Of a stretch of 43,887 nucleotides of DNA, positions 35,926 through 43,516 are shown piece by piece. Source of the DNA: JAYUJH01 sp043765375 (GTDB taxonomy: Bacteria; Pseudomonadota; Alphaproteobacteria; Rickettsiales; UBA998). The notes beneath the pieces are model-generated. The model was not told where the DNA came from. It did no database searches and worked only from the letters and a program-made list of their open reading frames with translations. The translations under genes were made by a program, and so were the position numbers. The stretch is from the NCBI GenBank assembly GCA_043765375.1, contig JAYUJH010000012.1, forward strand, positions 1-43,887, read 5' to 3'. Within the stretch, counting starts at the first letter, position 1; the number at the start of each line of letters is the position of its first letter.

Positions 35926-36004
35926 TTCACCCCCCACCAAAACACTTGCGTGTTTTGACTCCCCCGCAAGGGTGGAGTTAGCAGGGGAGTGTTTTGCCTT
36001 TATA

Positions 36005-36060
36005 TTAATGCTTAAGCCTATAATCCTTCCCCTATTAATGCTTGAAATTAATGCTTGAAA
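36005..36060. repeat. 13-bp duplication spanning the purH stop codon
   Basis: TTAATGCTTGAAA occurs at 36035-36047 and again, perfectly, at 36048-36060. The second copy contains the purH stop (TTA on the plus strand at 36048-36050) and its last codons. A diverged third copy, TTAATGCTTAAG, is at 36005-36016. Confidence 0.88.
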
Positions 36061-37661
36061 TGCCTTATTCCTGTGAAACATAATGCTATTTTATGTTGAT
36101 TAGCTGCTTTAATCACATCATCATCGCGGATTGACCCACCTGGTTGAATAATTGCGGTAATTCCAGCCTCTGCTGCCTGATGAACATTATCATCAAACGG
36201 GAAAAACGCATCAGAAGCGAGTGCTGCGCCTTTGGTACAAAGCCCCGCCCGCTCGGCTTTTAATTGTGCAATTCGCACGCTATCAATACGGCTCATTTGA
36301 CCAGCCCCAATTCCAATTGTTGCGCCATCTTTAACCAGCACAATCGCATTTGATTTCACATGTTTAGCAACAGTAAAAGCAAATAGCATATCTTGCATTT
36401 GTGCCTCATTTGCCGTTGTTTGGCTAACCATTTCTAAGGCTTCATCAAGCAATTTCGCATCGTAACTTTGTAGCAAAACCCCCCCTGAAATGCTACGCAA
36501 TTGCAACTCCTCAATTAATGGCAATAATGCACCATCGCTATGCAACAAGCGGATATTTTTCTTGGCTTGCAAAATATGCAACGCTGCATCGCTATATGAT
36601 GGTGCGATTATCGCTTCAGCAAATTGTTTGGCGATTTCTGTTGCGGTTTGCTCGTCAATTTCCACATTTGCGGCAATAATTCCGCCATAAGCACTTTGAT
36701 CATCGCACGCAAATGCTTTGCTATATGCTTGCGCTAAATTATCCGCCGTTGCTGCCCCGCATGGATTGGCGTGTTTGATGATGACAATTGATGGTTGTGG
36801 CAGTTCACAAACCAAGCACCAAGCCGCATCAACATCATTTATGTTGTTATAACTTAATTCTTTGCCATGGATTTGTTTGGCGGTTGCCACTGTTCCAGCC
36901 AGATTTGATGTTTGATAAAACCCAGCTATTTGATGCGGATTTTCGCCATAACGCAAATCTTGAACTTTATTCATTGAAAATGATAATGTTGGTGCAAATA
37001 ATTGAGCTGATTTAGTTGATGTTTGTTCTGATATTGTTTGTGTCGCAAACCATTTGCTGATTTCGCCGTCATATGAGGCAACATGAGAAAATGCTTTATA
37101 TGCCAATTTTTGGCGCATTGCGAAGTTCCAATCATCGCTTTTAATCGCCTCAATTACTCCGTCATAATCATCGGGGGAGGTGACCACTCCAACAAAAGCA
37201 TGATTTTTGGCAGCAGCACGCAACATTGCGGGCCCGCCAATATCAATATTTTCAACTATATCATCATAATTTGCACCAGATGCTACCGTTGCCTCAAATG
37301 GATAAAGATTTAGCACCACCAAATCAATCGCCATGATGTTATGCTGTTGCATCTCTGCCAAATCTGCATCATTATTCCGCCTTGCTAAGATTCCACCATG
37401 AACTTTGGGGTGCAAAGTTTTAACTCGCCCGTCCATCATTTCCGCAAGTCCAGTATAGTCACTCACATCTTGCAATTCCACGCCCGCCTCTCGTAGTGTC
37501 TTTGCTGTGCCACCTGTTGAGAGGATATGCACGCCAAGTTGCGTTAATGATTTTGCCAGTTCAACCACTCCAGTTTTGTTGGATACTGAAATTAATGCGG
37601 TTTTAACGGGATATTGCCTTGATGAATATTTTTCAAATGCAGCTGATGTGTTTTTTTTCAT
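36048..37661 (-). CDS. purH: Bifunctional AICAR transformylase / IMP cyclohydrolase
   Basis: 537 residues, normal length. The N-terminal cyclohydrolase (MGS-like) domain shows ALISVSNKTGVVELAKSL, STGGTAKTLREAG and MMDGRVKTLHPKVHGGILAR. The C-terminal transformylase domain shows DLRYGENPHQIAGFY, IIKHANPCGAA with the catalytic Lys-His, and DAFFPFDDNVHQAAEAGITA. It catalyses the last two steps of purine synthesis to IMP in the cytoplasm. Its presence with pyrE indicates capacity for de novo nucleotide synthesis, often lost in host-restricted Rickettsiales. Confidence 0.97.
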   Translation of the reverse strand: MKKNTSAAFEKYSSRQYPVKTALISVSNKTGVVELAKSLTQLGVHILSTGGTAKTLREAGVELQDVSDYTGLAEMMDGRVKTLHPKVHGGILARRNNDADLAEMQQHNIMAIDLVVLNLYPFEATVASGANYDDIVENIDIGGPAMLRAAAKNHAFVGVVTSPDDYDGVIEAIKSDDWNFAMRQKLAYKAFSHVASYDGEISKWFATQTISEQTSTKSAQLFAPTLSFSMNKVQDLRYGENPHQIAGFYQTSNLAGTVATAKQIHGKELSYNNINDVDAAWCLVCELPQPSIVIIKHANPCGAATADNLAQAYSKAFACDDQSAYGGIIAANVEIDEQTATEIAKQFAEAIIAPSYSDAALHILQAKKNIRLLHSDGALLPLIEELQLRSISGGVLLQSYDAKLLDEALEMVSQTTANEAQMQDMLFAFTVAKHVKSNAIVLVKDGATIGIGAGQMSRIDSVRIAQLKAERAGLCTKGAALASDAFFPFDDNVHQAAEAGITAIIQPGGSIRDDDVIKAANQHKIALCFTGIRHFKH

Positions 37662-37764
37662 GTTTTCTCATAATATATTAACAGATTATCTTTATATTAT
37701 TTACATGTATAGCAACATTTTTATTAACTTAAATATAAAACTTATGAAATATAAAATATTATAA

Positions 37765-37828
37765 AACGTGAAGTCTAAAAAACATGAAGCCCATATAACA
37801 TGAAACCCATATAATATGAAACACTATA
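37765..37828 (+). repeat. Four 16-bp tandem units ending at the fliJ start codon
   Basis: Units 37765-37780, 37781-37796, 37797-37812 and 37813-37828 have the form AAYRTGAA-N8. Each carries a GTG or ATG at the same position; the fourth ATG (37816) is the fliJ start. The first three are not in frame with it because 16 is not a multiple of three. A further similar stretch, TATGAAATATAAAATATTA, lies at 37743-37761. Confidence 0.85.
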
Positions 37829-38226
37829 AAATATTAATTAAGTTGAAGCAAAAAGAGATTGACGGATTGACCAAACAAATTGGTAACTTGCGCCAGCAAC
37901 GCAGCATTTTGGAGCAGGTGATTGAGCATTTGCAACAAGAGCTGAACCAAGAAGTTTTAACTGCCATTGGGTTGTTGCAACTTGGGGTGTTTTTTGGTGA
38001 TTATAGTGAGAGTAACAAGCAAAAGCGTATGGAAGTGCTGGAAAAAATCAGTGTAATTGATCAAAATATCAACGTGATTACGGACAAAATGATGCTGATT
38101 TATGGTGAAAAAAAGAAGTTTGAAATTGCAATGGAGCGTCAAGTTAAAAATATTGCTTATATTGCAAGCATGAAAGAGCAACAATTTCTGGACGAATTAG
38201 CGATAACCCGCTATGATGCTAATTGA
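37816..38226 (+). CDS. fliJ: Flagellar export protein FliJ (alphaproteobacterial type)
   Basis: 136 residues, nearly all helical coiled coil, close to FliJ size. The opening KHYKILIKLKQKEIDGLTKQ and the ending FLDELAITRY resemble alphaproteobacterial FliJ (opening like L-I-R-L, ending LDEIA-x-R). FliJ is the central stalk of the flagellar type III export ATPase FliI. No fliI is next to it; the hook operon is about 17 kb away. Because coiled coils are easily mistaken, another coiled-coil protein is possible. It is followed by a lipoprotein gene one base after its stop. Confidence 0.72.
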   Translation: MKHYKILIKLKQKEIDGLTKQIGNLRQQRSILEQVIEHLQQELNQEVLTAIGLLQLGVFFGDYSESNKQKRMEVLEKISVIDQNINVITDKMMLIYGEKKKFEIAMERQVKNIAYIASMKEQQFLDELAITRYDAN

Positions 38227-38227
38227 T

Positions 38228-38647
38228 ATGAAAAATATAATTATTCTATTAACCATGATAATGCTTGTCGGGTGCGTGCATAATTCCCGCATTCAACTTG
38301 ATTATATTGATGTGCGTGACGAATGTAGGGATTTCTCGGAGGACAATTTTGCTTCATATGTCGGGCAGTATCACGGTGGCAGGCAGCTTTCAGGGCGCGA
38401 CAAAAGCGCAATACTTGCCAAATTATTTGCCGATTGTATGTATCAAAAAGGGTGGACAGTCGCAACGCCATCTGGTGGCAGGGGAGCAGGTGGAGCGCAA
38501 CAACCGCCTCCGCAGCCTCAGCAACAATTTGCACCACAACCTCAACAACAACAGATTGCTCCACCACTCAGATATATTCCAGCGGAACCGCCCCGCCCCG
38601 CAACAAATATGCCAATTCCATCAAATCGCCAGCGTATTAACCAATGA
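38228..38647 (+). CDS. Putative lipoprotein with Gln/Pro-rich C-terminus
   Basis: About 139 residues from ATG 38228. The signal peptide MKNIIILLTMIMLVGC has a lipobox LVGC, so the protein is probably lipid-anchored. The mature part has an about 60-residue folded region containing two cysteines (DECRDFSEDNF and ADCMYQKGW), then a disordered Gly and Gln/Pro-rich tail. The DCM-x-x-K-G-W-type motif occurs in other small bacterial lipoproteins that I cannot assign. It sits between fliJ and queD; its stop overlaps the queD start (ATGA). Confidence 0.82.
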   Translation: MKNIIILLTMIMLVGCVHNSRIQLDYIDVRDECRDFSEDNFASYVGQYHGGRQLSGRDKSAILAKLFADCMYQKGWTVATPSGGRGAGGAQQPPPQPQQQFAPQPQQQQIAPPLRYIPAEPPRPATNMPIPSNRQRINQ

Positions 38648-39108
38648 TTAATGCTTTCTCCACTTTAACCTGCACAAGAAGGCTTGAGTTTGATGCTGCC
38701 CACCGTGTGATGCTGCATGAAAGCAAATGTAAATATTTGCATGGTCATCGCTATGTGGTGGAAGCAACATTTGCCGCCAATCAATCAAGCAATCAATCAA
38801 ACGCACAATTGGACGAGTTGGGGCGGGTGATTGATTTTGGCGTTATCAAACAATTGCTTGGTGCATGGCTTGATACGCATTTTGATCATAACACTATTTT
38901 GCATGAAGCAGACAAACCACTTGGTGCAATGATTGCTAGCCAACTTTCGCAAGATATTTATTATTTGCCATATAATCCAACTGCTGAGAATATTGCTAAA
39001 TATTTGTTGGAAATAGTCTGCCCGCCATTATTTGCCAATTGCGCCATCACCTGCACTCATATCAGAGTTTATGAAACCCCAAATTGCTACGCTGATGCGA
39101 GATTATAA
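38644..39108 (+). CDS. queD: 6-carboxy-tetrahydropterin synthase (QueD / PTPS family)
   Basis: 154 residues. The zinc ligands are visible: FDAAHRV (His20) and YLHGHRYVVE (His33, His35); ESKCKY carries the catalytic Cys29. LGRVIDFGVIKQLL, HFDHNTIL and PTAENIAKYL are family landmarks, and the C-terminal RVYETPNCYA has the pterin-binding Glu. QueD makes 6-carboxy-tetrahydropterin, the second step towards queuosine in tRNA. Other queuosine genes are not in the window. It is translationally coupled to the lipoprotein gene by a 4-bp overlap. Confidence 0.93.
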   Translation: MINAFSTLTCTRRLEFDAAHRVMLHESKCKYLHGHRYVVEATFAANQSSNQSNAQLDELGRVIDFGVIKQLLGAWLDTHFDHNTILHEADKPLGAMIASQLSQDIYYLPYNPTAENIAKYLLEIVCPPLFANCAITCTHIRVYETPNCYADARL

Positions 39109-39157
39109 TTGTTAGTTTGAGATTATATGGTTTTTTATGGAAAGTTTATATTTTGTC

Positions 39158-39182
39158 GTCATATCAGCGGAGGCTGGTATCC
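39158..39182 (+). repeat. REP-like palindromic repeat (forward), first of an inverted pair
   Basis: GTCATATCAGC, loop GGAG, GCTGGTATCC. One T-G wobble in the stem. It lies between the convergent ends of queD and the DUF2163 gene, a 180-bp space that contains nothing besides this pair. Confidence 0.85.
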
Positions 39183-39211
39183 ATAACGATGTAATGAGGC
39201 TTAAGTTTCAT

Positions 39212-39236
39212 GGATACCAGCCTCCGCTGGTATGAC
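39212..39236 (-). repeat. REP-like palindromic repeat (reverse), second of an inverted pair
   Basis: GGATACCAGC, loop CTCC, GCTGGTATGAC: a perfect stem, inverted relative to 39158-39182 and 29 bp from it. The pair can fold as two hairpins or as one long one. Confidence 0.85.
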
Positions 39237-39288
39237 AAACGCAAAAATATATTGTAAAATAACAGCTTTATATAAAACCAAATAATTC

Positions 39289-40158
39289 TCAATTCCTCGT
39301 TGATGAAGTTTCAAGCAAGCGATCTATGCCAATTAAATGTGGTTCACCACGAAAATTAAGCGCATTATTAAAACGATTAACGCAAGTGGTAAAGCGTTTG
39401 TCACAACCTTGCGTTAGCGAATATGTATCACCTATCATCATTGCATAAGGCGTTGGTAACATTAGCTTGATGCGCCCAGAATTGTTCATATTATCATATG
39501 ATTTCACCTCAAAGCTAAGCCCTGCATTTGCACCATTAGTGAAGTTCAGCACACCATATGTGAATAATCCTGATGGTTCAGTGCGGGACAAATCATAAAA
39601 TACAATTTTTGCCTCTGCTCCCAATATTGTTTGGGTGATTGCGCCACTAACAATATTTGCAGTCATGTTGATTTTGCAATGTTCATCACCTAATTTTGCC
39701 CGACATGTTGTGCTATATATATCACCCATTGAACCTGATAATTTAGAGGTTAGCCCCCGAACTTCTACCACAAAGCTGTTGCCATCAAAACGCAATTCCC
39801 CAAGCCAGCCATAACGCATAATGATTTTGCCCGCATTTAATTGTGTGTAATTGACGCTAAACATCAGCAATTCCGCAAAATCATATAAGCCAGAGATGAT
39901 ATCTTGTTCAGTGATTTTTGCATCATTTAACATGCCTTCAATATCCAAATTATCCACTTTTAAGGAAGCAGAATTAATGATAGCGGTTGGAGTAAATCCA
40001 GATTTTGCATCATAGGTTAGTGCATCAATGGTGAGTGGCTGGTCGTGGTCAGTAAAGCCCAGCACCACACCATCACGCCGTGTGATTTTCCAACAATTAG
40101 CGATGGTTAAAACCTCGCCGTTCAAATGAGTTTGCATTATTTGCGTAATGTTTTTCAT
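39289..40158 (-). CDS. GTA/phage tail hub-like protein, DUF2163 family
   Basis: About 289 residues from ATG 40158, which has GGGGA just upstream; an in-frame extension to 40212 is unlikely. ITRRDGVVLGFTDHDQPLTI opens the DUF2163 domain; the C-terminal GCDKRFTTCVNRFNNALNFR with further cysteines (TTCRAKLGDEHC) is the conserved cysteine region. This family is gp13 of the Rhodobacter-type gene transfer agent, a baseplate hub protein; I recall an iron-sulfur site formed by such cysteines. The neighbour on the same strand is DUF2460 (gp12), the normal order, but gp14 and gp15 do not follow. Possibly functional in trans or a remnant cluster. Confidence 0.88.
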   Translation of the reverse strand: MKNITQIMQTHLNGEVLTIANCWKITRRDGVVLGFTDHDQPLTIDALTYDAKSGFTPTAIINSASLKVDNLDIEGMLNDAKITEQDIISGLYDFAELLMFSVNYTQLNAGKIIMRYGWLGELRFDGNSFVVEVRGLTSKLSGSMGDIYSTTCRAKLGDEHCKINMTANIVSGAITQTILGAEAKIVFYDLSRTEPSGLFTYGVLNFTNGANAGLSFEVKSYDNMNNSGRIKLMLPTPYAMMIGDTYSLTQGCDKRFTTCVNRFNNALNFRGEPHLIGIDRLLETSSTRN

Positions 40159-40193
40159 AAATCCCCGATATTGATTAGGTTGCGTTGCTATTT

Positions 40194-40319
40194 CTACTGC
40201 TGCTTGCTGCAAATCGCATTTTCATTTGCGCTTCTTCGCTCATGTATATTTAATACATGTCGCTTGAATGCTCGTGAAACTACAATTTTCGCTAGCGCAT
40301 CAGCGAAATCAGAATGCAA
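40194..40319 (-). other. Possible 41-codon ORF or gene relic between the GTA genes
   Basis: Read on the minus strand from TTG 40319 to the TAG at 40196-40194 there is an open stretch with SDFADALAKIVVSRAFKRHV and NIHERRSANENAICSKQQ. It has no good start or ribosome site. It contains two inverted repeats, TTTCGCT/AGCGAAA (40287-40308) and CATGTAT/ATACATG (40241-40259). It may be a relic of a gene or part of a repeat element that happens to be open; I recognise no family. Confidence 0.3.
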
Positions 40320-40369
40320 CTTATTAAGTTATTTTTAGATTTGCACATTTTGGTAGATAGAAATTATAT

Positions 40370-40394
40370 GTCATATCAGCGGAGGCTGGTATCC
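40370..40394 (+). repeat. REP-like palindromic repeat (forward), inverted pair downstream of the DUF2460 gene
   Basis: GTCATATCAGC, loop GGAG, GCTGGTATCC, identical to the copy at 39158-39182. It lies beyond the 3' end of the DUF2460 gene in the 297-bp gap between the two GTA genes. Confidence 0.85.
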
Positions 40395-40410
40395 ATTATT
40401 TTTTTAGGGT

Positions 40411-40435
40411 GGATATCAACCTCCGCTGGTATGAC
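40411..40435 (-). repeat. REP-like palindromic repeat (reverse), partner of 40370-40394
   Basis: GGATATCAAC, loop CTCC, GCTGGTATGAC. It has one mismatch and one wobble in the stem. Inverted relative to 40370-40394 with a 16-bp spacer. Confidence 0.8.
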
Positions 40436-40455
40436 AATAAATGCCAAGCCAAGCC

Positions 40456-41052
40456 TTAAACCCGAACTTCCACCAACAAAATCTCATTCCATGAATAAAC
40501 GCCATAATCATCAAGCCGTGTGGAGATTTGATCTGTTTCAAAGCGCACCCATACATCAAACTCATAATCTGCGGTGATGATTGCACCAATAGCTGGGGCA
40601 GTTGTGAAGTTCGCAACCCCTGTTGTATAATTCACATTCACGCCATCTGATTGCAATGTGTTATTAACATATATTAATGCACCGTTATCAACTGGTTTAT
40701 TAATGCTACGAATATCAATTTTATCACCGCTAATATAATTTTTTACCAATTGAAAGTTTTTGCGCACGCCATCGCCTAAGCCAATTTGCTGATTAACTCC
40801 CTGAAAATCTGACCAATCCTTGAAGCGAAACGCATAGCTCCGCCCCTTATGTGCGCGAAAAAAGCTGATTAATTCGTCTATTTGCGCCTTGCTTTTTACG
40901 CCATGAGCAACATTATAGGCGCATCTTGCTTGCTCCCATTGACGGTTGCGTTTTTCATAACCAGCGGCATTGCTGGTGATATTGGTGGAAAAAATCGCCC
41001 CGCCAGTTGAGCCATAAGAGATATCAGTGGGGAAGCGTTGTTCTGTTGTCAT
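40456..41052 (-). CDS. GTA/phage distal-tail-like protein, DUF2460 family
   Basis: 198 residues. FPTDISYGSTGGAIFSTNI near the N-terminus, KAQIDELISFFRAHKGRSYA and FRFKDWSDFQG in the middle, and FETDQISTRLDDYGVYSWNE with the C-terminal ILLVEVRV are strong DUF2460 landmarks. In the Rhodobacter gene transfer agent this is gp12, the distal tail protein. It lies 297 bp before the DUF2163 gene on the same strand, separated by a REP pair. No head, portal or large terminase genes are in the window, so the cluster is split, as seen in several alphaproteobacterial lineages. Confidence 0.9.
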   Translation of the reverse strand: MTTEQRFPTDISYGSTGGAIFSTNITSNAAGYEKRNRQWEQARCAYNVAHGVKSKAQIDELISFFRAHKGRSYAFRFKDWSDFQGVNQQIGLGDGVRKNFQLVKNYISGDKIDIRSINKPVDNGALIYVNNTLQSDGVNVNYTTGVANFTTAPAIGAIITADYEFDVWVRFETDQISTRLDDYGVYSWNEILLVEVRV

Positions 41053-41151
41053 GGTAAAAAAATCCTCAAACGTTGCATAAACATTACAACAGCATTAATA
41101 TTACGGCTGGAAGTGATTTTTTTGTTGCAAAGTAAATGTTTTTTTAATTAA

Positions 41152-41562
41152 ATGATGGCTATGAAATATTTATCAAAATATATGCCCTTACATAAATCAT
41201 CTTTGCTACATAAACTAACATCATTGGTTGCGCTGACTATGTCACTCAGTTCATGTGGTGGCAAGGATTCTCATGTTTCATCTGCGCCATGGAAGGAAAC
41301 GGACAAGCATTTAACTTGCGATCAATTATTGCTAGAAATGAATGATGCGAAGTTTTGGCAGGGCGTGGCGCAACGCAACAAAGAGTTTGGCGTTTCTGAT
41401 GTCATATTCCCAATTGCGTATATGAATACTAAATCTAGTGCTGATGATGCAATGGCAGCGACTTCATCACGTTTGACTAACCTTAACAATATTTATCAAA
41501 TTAAAGGTTGTGCCAAGCCTTATGCGGATACGCCAATTCCCGCACCATCTGTGCAGCCTTGA
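41152..41562 (+). CDS. Putative lipoprotein with conserved Cys pair
   Basis: 136 residues. A signal sequence with lipobox (SLVALTMSLSSCGG) indicates lipid anchoring. The mature part HLTCDQLLLEMNDAKFW... ends its conserved region with YQIKGCAKP, so two cysteines about 65 residues apart may form a disulfide. The pattern (TCDQL ... FPIAYMNTK ... RLTNLNNIYQIKGC) resembles a small alphaproteobacterial lipoprotein family of unknown function. Starts at 41152, 41155 or 41161 are equivalent. It is 33 bp upstream of dnaX and may share its transcript. It is divergent from the DUF2460 gene. Confidence 0.82.
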   Translation: MMAMKYLSKYMPLHKSSLLHKLTSLVALTMSLSSCGGKDSHVSSAPWKETDKHLTCDQLLLEMNDAKFWQGVAQRNKEFGVSDVIFPIAYMNTKSSADDAMAATSSRLTNLNNIYQIKGCAKPYADTPIPAPSVQP

Positions 41563-41594
41563 AAATTGTTTGAATAATTATTGATGCTGATTTT

Positions 41595-43430
41595 ATGAAT
41601 GCAAATATAGTTGAAGCTAACATGGTTGAAACCGCTATAGCCGAGGACTACAAAGTCTTAGCACGAAAATATCGCCCACAAACATTTAATGATTTAGTTG
41701 GGCAAGAAGTTTTGGTGCGAACATTATCCAACGCAATAGATAGCAACCGTTTGGCACACGCCTTTGTGTTGACTGGTATCAGAGGAATTGGTAAAACTAC
41801 AACTGCCCGCATCATTGCCAAAGCATTAAATTGCATCGGTGAAGATGGATTGCGCACCACCCCAACCATTAATCCATGTGGGATATGTTCGCATTGTGTG
41901 CAAATCAAAGAAGATAGACATATAGATGTGCATGAAATAGATGCAGCCTCAAATACGGGCGTTGATAATGTTAGAGATTTGACCGAATCAACCCATTATA
42001 AACCCGCATCGGGGCGTTATAAGGTTTATATCATTGATGAAGCGCACATGCTTTCCAAACAAGCATTTAATGCGCTGTTAAAAACATTGGAAGAGCCAGC
42101 TGATAATGTGGTATTCATATTTGCGACCACGGAATTGCGCAAAATCCCCGTGACGATTTTATCGCGTTGCCAACGTTTTGATTTGCGTCGCCTCCGTGCT
42201 GAGGAAATGGTGACGCATTTGCGCAATATCGCCAGCAAAGAGCAGGTGATAGCCGAAGATGATGCGCTGGAACTAATCGCTATTGCCTCTGAAGGTTCAG
42301 TGCGTGATGCACTTTCGCTGCTTGACCAAGCGATTTCACATTCTGATAAAGATTCTGCGGGTAATTTTCACGTTAAAGGTGAGACTTTACGCAATTTGCT
42401 TGGGTTGGTTGACCGCACCCGAATGTATGAAATGTTGAACCATATTTTTGCAGGAAATGTGGCTGAAGCGTTGCAAGAATTGCAGTTTTATCATCAGGCA
42501 GGGGCGGATATGTTGCAGTTGGTGCAGGATTTAATGCACGCTATACATGATATAACTAAATTATTAGTCATGCCGAAATATACGTTTGATAACACATATT
42601 CTGAGGGCGAGAAAAAGTTTTTATATGAAATGGCGGGCAAGTTAAACGTGGCTGCGACCTCACAATCATGGCAAATTATGAGCAAGGGTTTGGAGGAAGT
42701 GCGCCGTGCAAATGATGAATTGCGGGCGACTGAAATGTTGTTAATCAGGGTTTGTTACGGTATGCAAATGCCCGACCCGAGCGATTTAATGAAGATTATC
42801 AGGGGTGAAAATGTCAGTGCTGAAGTTGTTAAGAGTGACATTCTCAAGGGCGAGATGAAGGCGGAATTGCCAATTTCTCCCGTTTCTGATATTTCACAGT
42901 TGAATAATGTTGGTTTGTTACCGCCACAAGTTGTATCGCATTCACAACTACAAGCGCAAGTGCTGGAGTTTCCTAAGGTTGCTGCTTCAGCTAATATCTC
43001 CCAAGATAACATCATGCAAGATAATGTTGCACAGGCTAATATTGTGCAGGATAATATTGCGAAACCTAATAATCACGCCCAGATTGATGATTTTACCAGC
43101 ATAATAGAATTATGTGAGGCGGAGAAAGAAATGATTTTGCGTGAGGTTTTGCGCAATAATTGTTCTGTGATTTCATGCGGTGATGGTGAGTTGATTATCT
43201 CGGATAAATCAGATTTCCCCCGTGATTTGCAAGCGAAATTGCAAGCGTTGTTGTTGCAAAAAACAGGGAATAATTGGCAAATAATCACTAAATCATTGCA
43301 GGGGCAACCAACTATTGCTGAGCAAATGCAACAGGTTAAACATATTGAGATGCAACAAGCAATGCAGCATGAGGTTGTGGCAGCGGTGTTTGAAAACTTT
43401 GTTGATTCACAGTTAGTAGCGATAAAATAA
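41595..43430 (+). CDS. dnaX: DNA polymerase III subunit gamma/tau
   Basis: 611 residues. YKVLARKYRPQTFNDLVGQE, Walker A GIRGIGKTTTAR (Lys67), a zinc-binding cysteine cluster CGICSHC, Walker B VYIIDEAHML and the SRC motif TILSRCQRFDLR are all present. It is the clamp-loader motor that holds polymerase III together and loads the sliding clamp. A disordered linker holds five 15-bp units (42990-43064) encoding x-N-I-x-Q. No A-A-A-A-A-A-G slippery site at the expected place is seen, so one product (tau length) is likely. The recR and ybaB genes that often follow dnaX are absent. Confidence 0.96.
   Translation: MNANIVEANMVETAIAEDYKVLARKYRPQTFNDLVGQEVLVRTLSNAIDSNRLAHAFVLTGIRGIGKTTTARIIAKALNCIGEDGLRTTPTINPCGICSHCVQIKEDRHIDVHEIDAASNTGVDNVRDLTESTHYKPASGRYKVYIIDEAHMLSKQAFNALLKTLEEPADNVVFIFATTELRKIPVTILSRCQRFDLRRLRAEEMVTHLRNIASKEQVIAEDDALELIAIASEGSVRDALSLLDQAISHSDKDSAGNFHVKGETLRNLLGLVDRTRMYEMLNHIFAGNVAEALQELQFYHQAGADMLQLVQDLMHAIHDITKLLVMPKYTFDNTYSEGEKKFLYEMAGKLNVAATSQSWQIMSKGLEEVRRANDELRATEMLLIRVCYGMQMPDPSDLMKIIRGENVSAEVVKSDILKGEMKAELPISPVSDISQLNNVGLLPPQVVSHSQLQAQVLEFPKVAASANISQDNIMQDNVAQANIVQDNIAKPNNHAQIDDFTSIIELCEAEKEMILREVLRNNCSVISCGDGELIISDKSDFPRDLQAKLQALLLQKTGNNWQIITKSLQGQPTIAEQMQQVKHIEMQQAMQHEVVAAVFENFVDSQLVAIK
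42990..43064 (+). repeat. Five 15-bp units inside the dnaX linker
   Basis: Units start at 42990, 43005, 43020, 43035 and 43050 and encode ANISQ, DNIMQ, DNVAQ, ANIVQ and DNIAK. The pattern matches the dacA linker repeat at 12661-12720. Confidence 0.85.
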
Positions 43431-43516
43431 AATTATAATATTAGGCTATGTTGTGGTTTCACTAGCGCACGACTGAAAATTGGATTTGAGGAAAACAATA
43501 ATAGGAATCACCCAAA

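Larger units (their letters stand above)
35704..35977. repeat. Nested palindromic block in a 402-bp gene-free region
   Basis: The space between the convergent ends of the methyltransferase gene and purH (35646-36047) has no gene. Outer arms CTCCGCCCTTGCGGGGGAG (35704-35722) and CTCCCCCGCAAGGGTGGAG (35959-35977) are inverted copies with one mismatch. Between them are two long hairpins (35785-35847 and 35858-35925) and a perfect AAAACAC-TTGC-GTGTTTT hairpin (35939-35956). The block is too structured for simple transcript ends of two genes and may be a non-autonomous mobile or nested repeat element. Confidence 0.75.

Noticed and set aside
37765..37828. CRISPR-like array
   Set aside because: Units are 16 bp with no spacers; they are plain tandem duplications.
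40159..40212. N-terminal extension of the DUF2163 gene
   Set aside because: Homology and a GGGGA ribosome site favour ATG 40158.
42605..42620. Possible programmed frameshift site in dnaX (AAAAAG)
   Set aside because: Only five A before G, reading GAG AAA AAG, and too early in the protein; no following hairpin seen.
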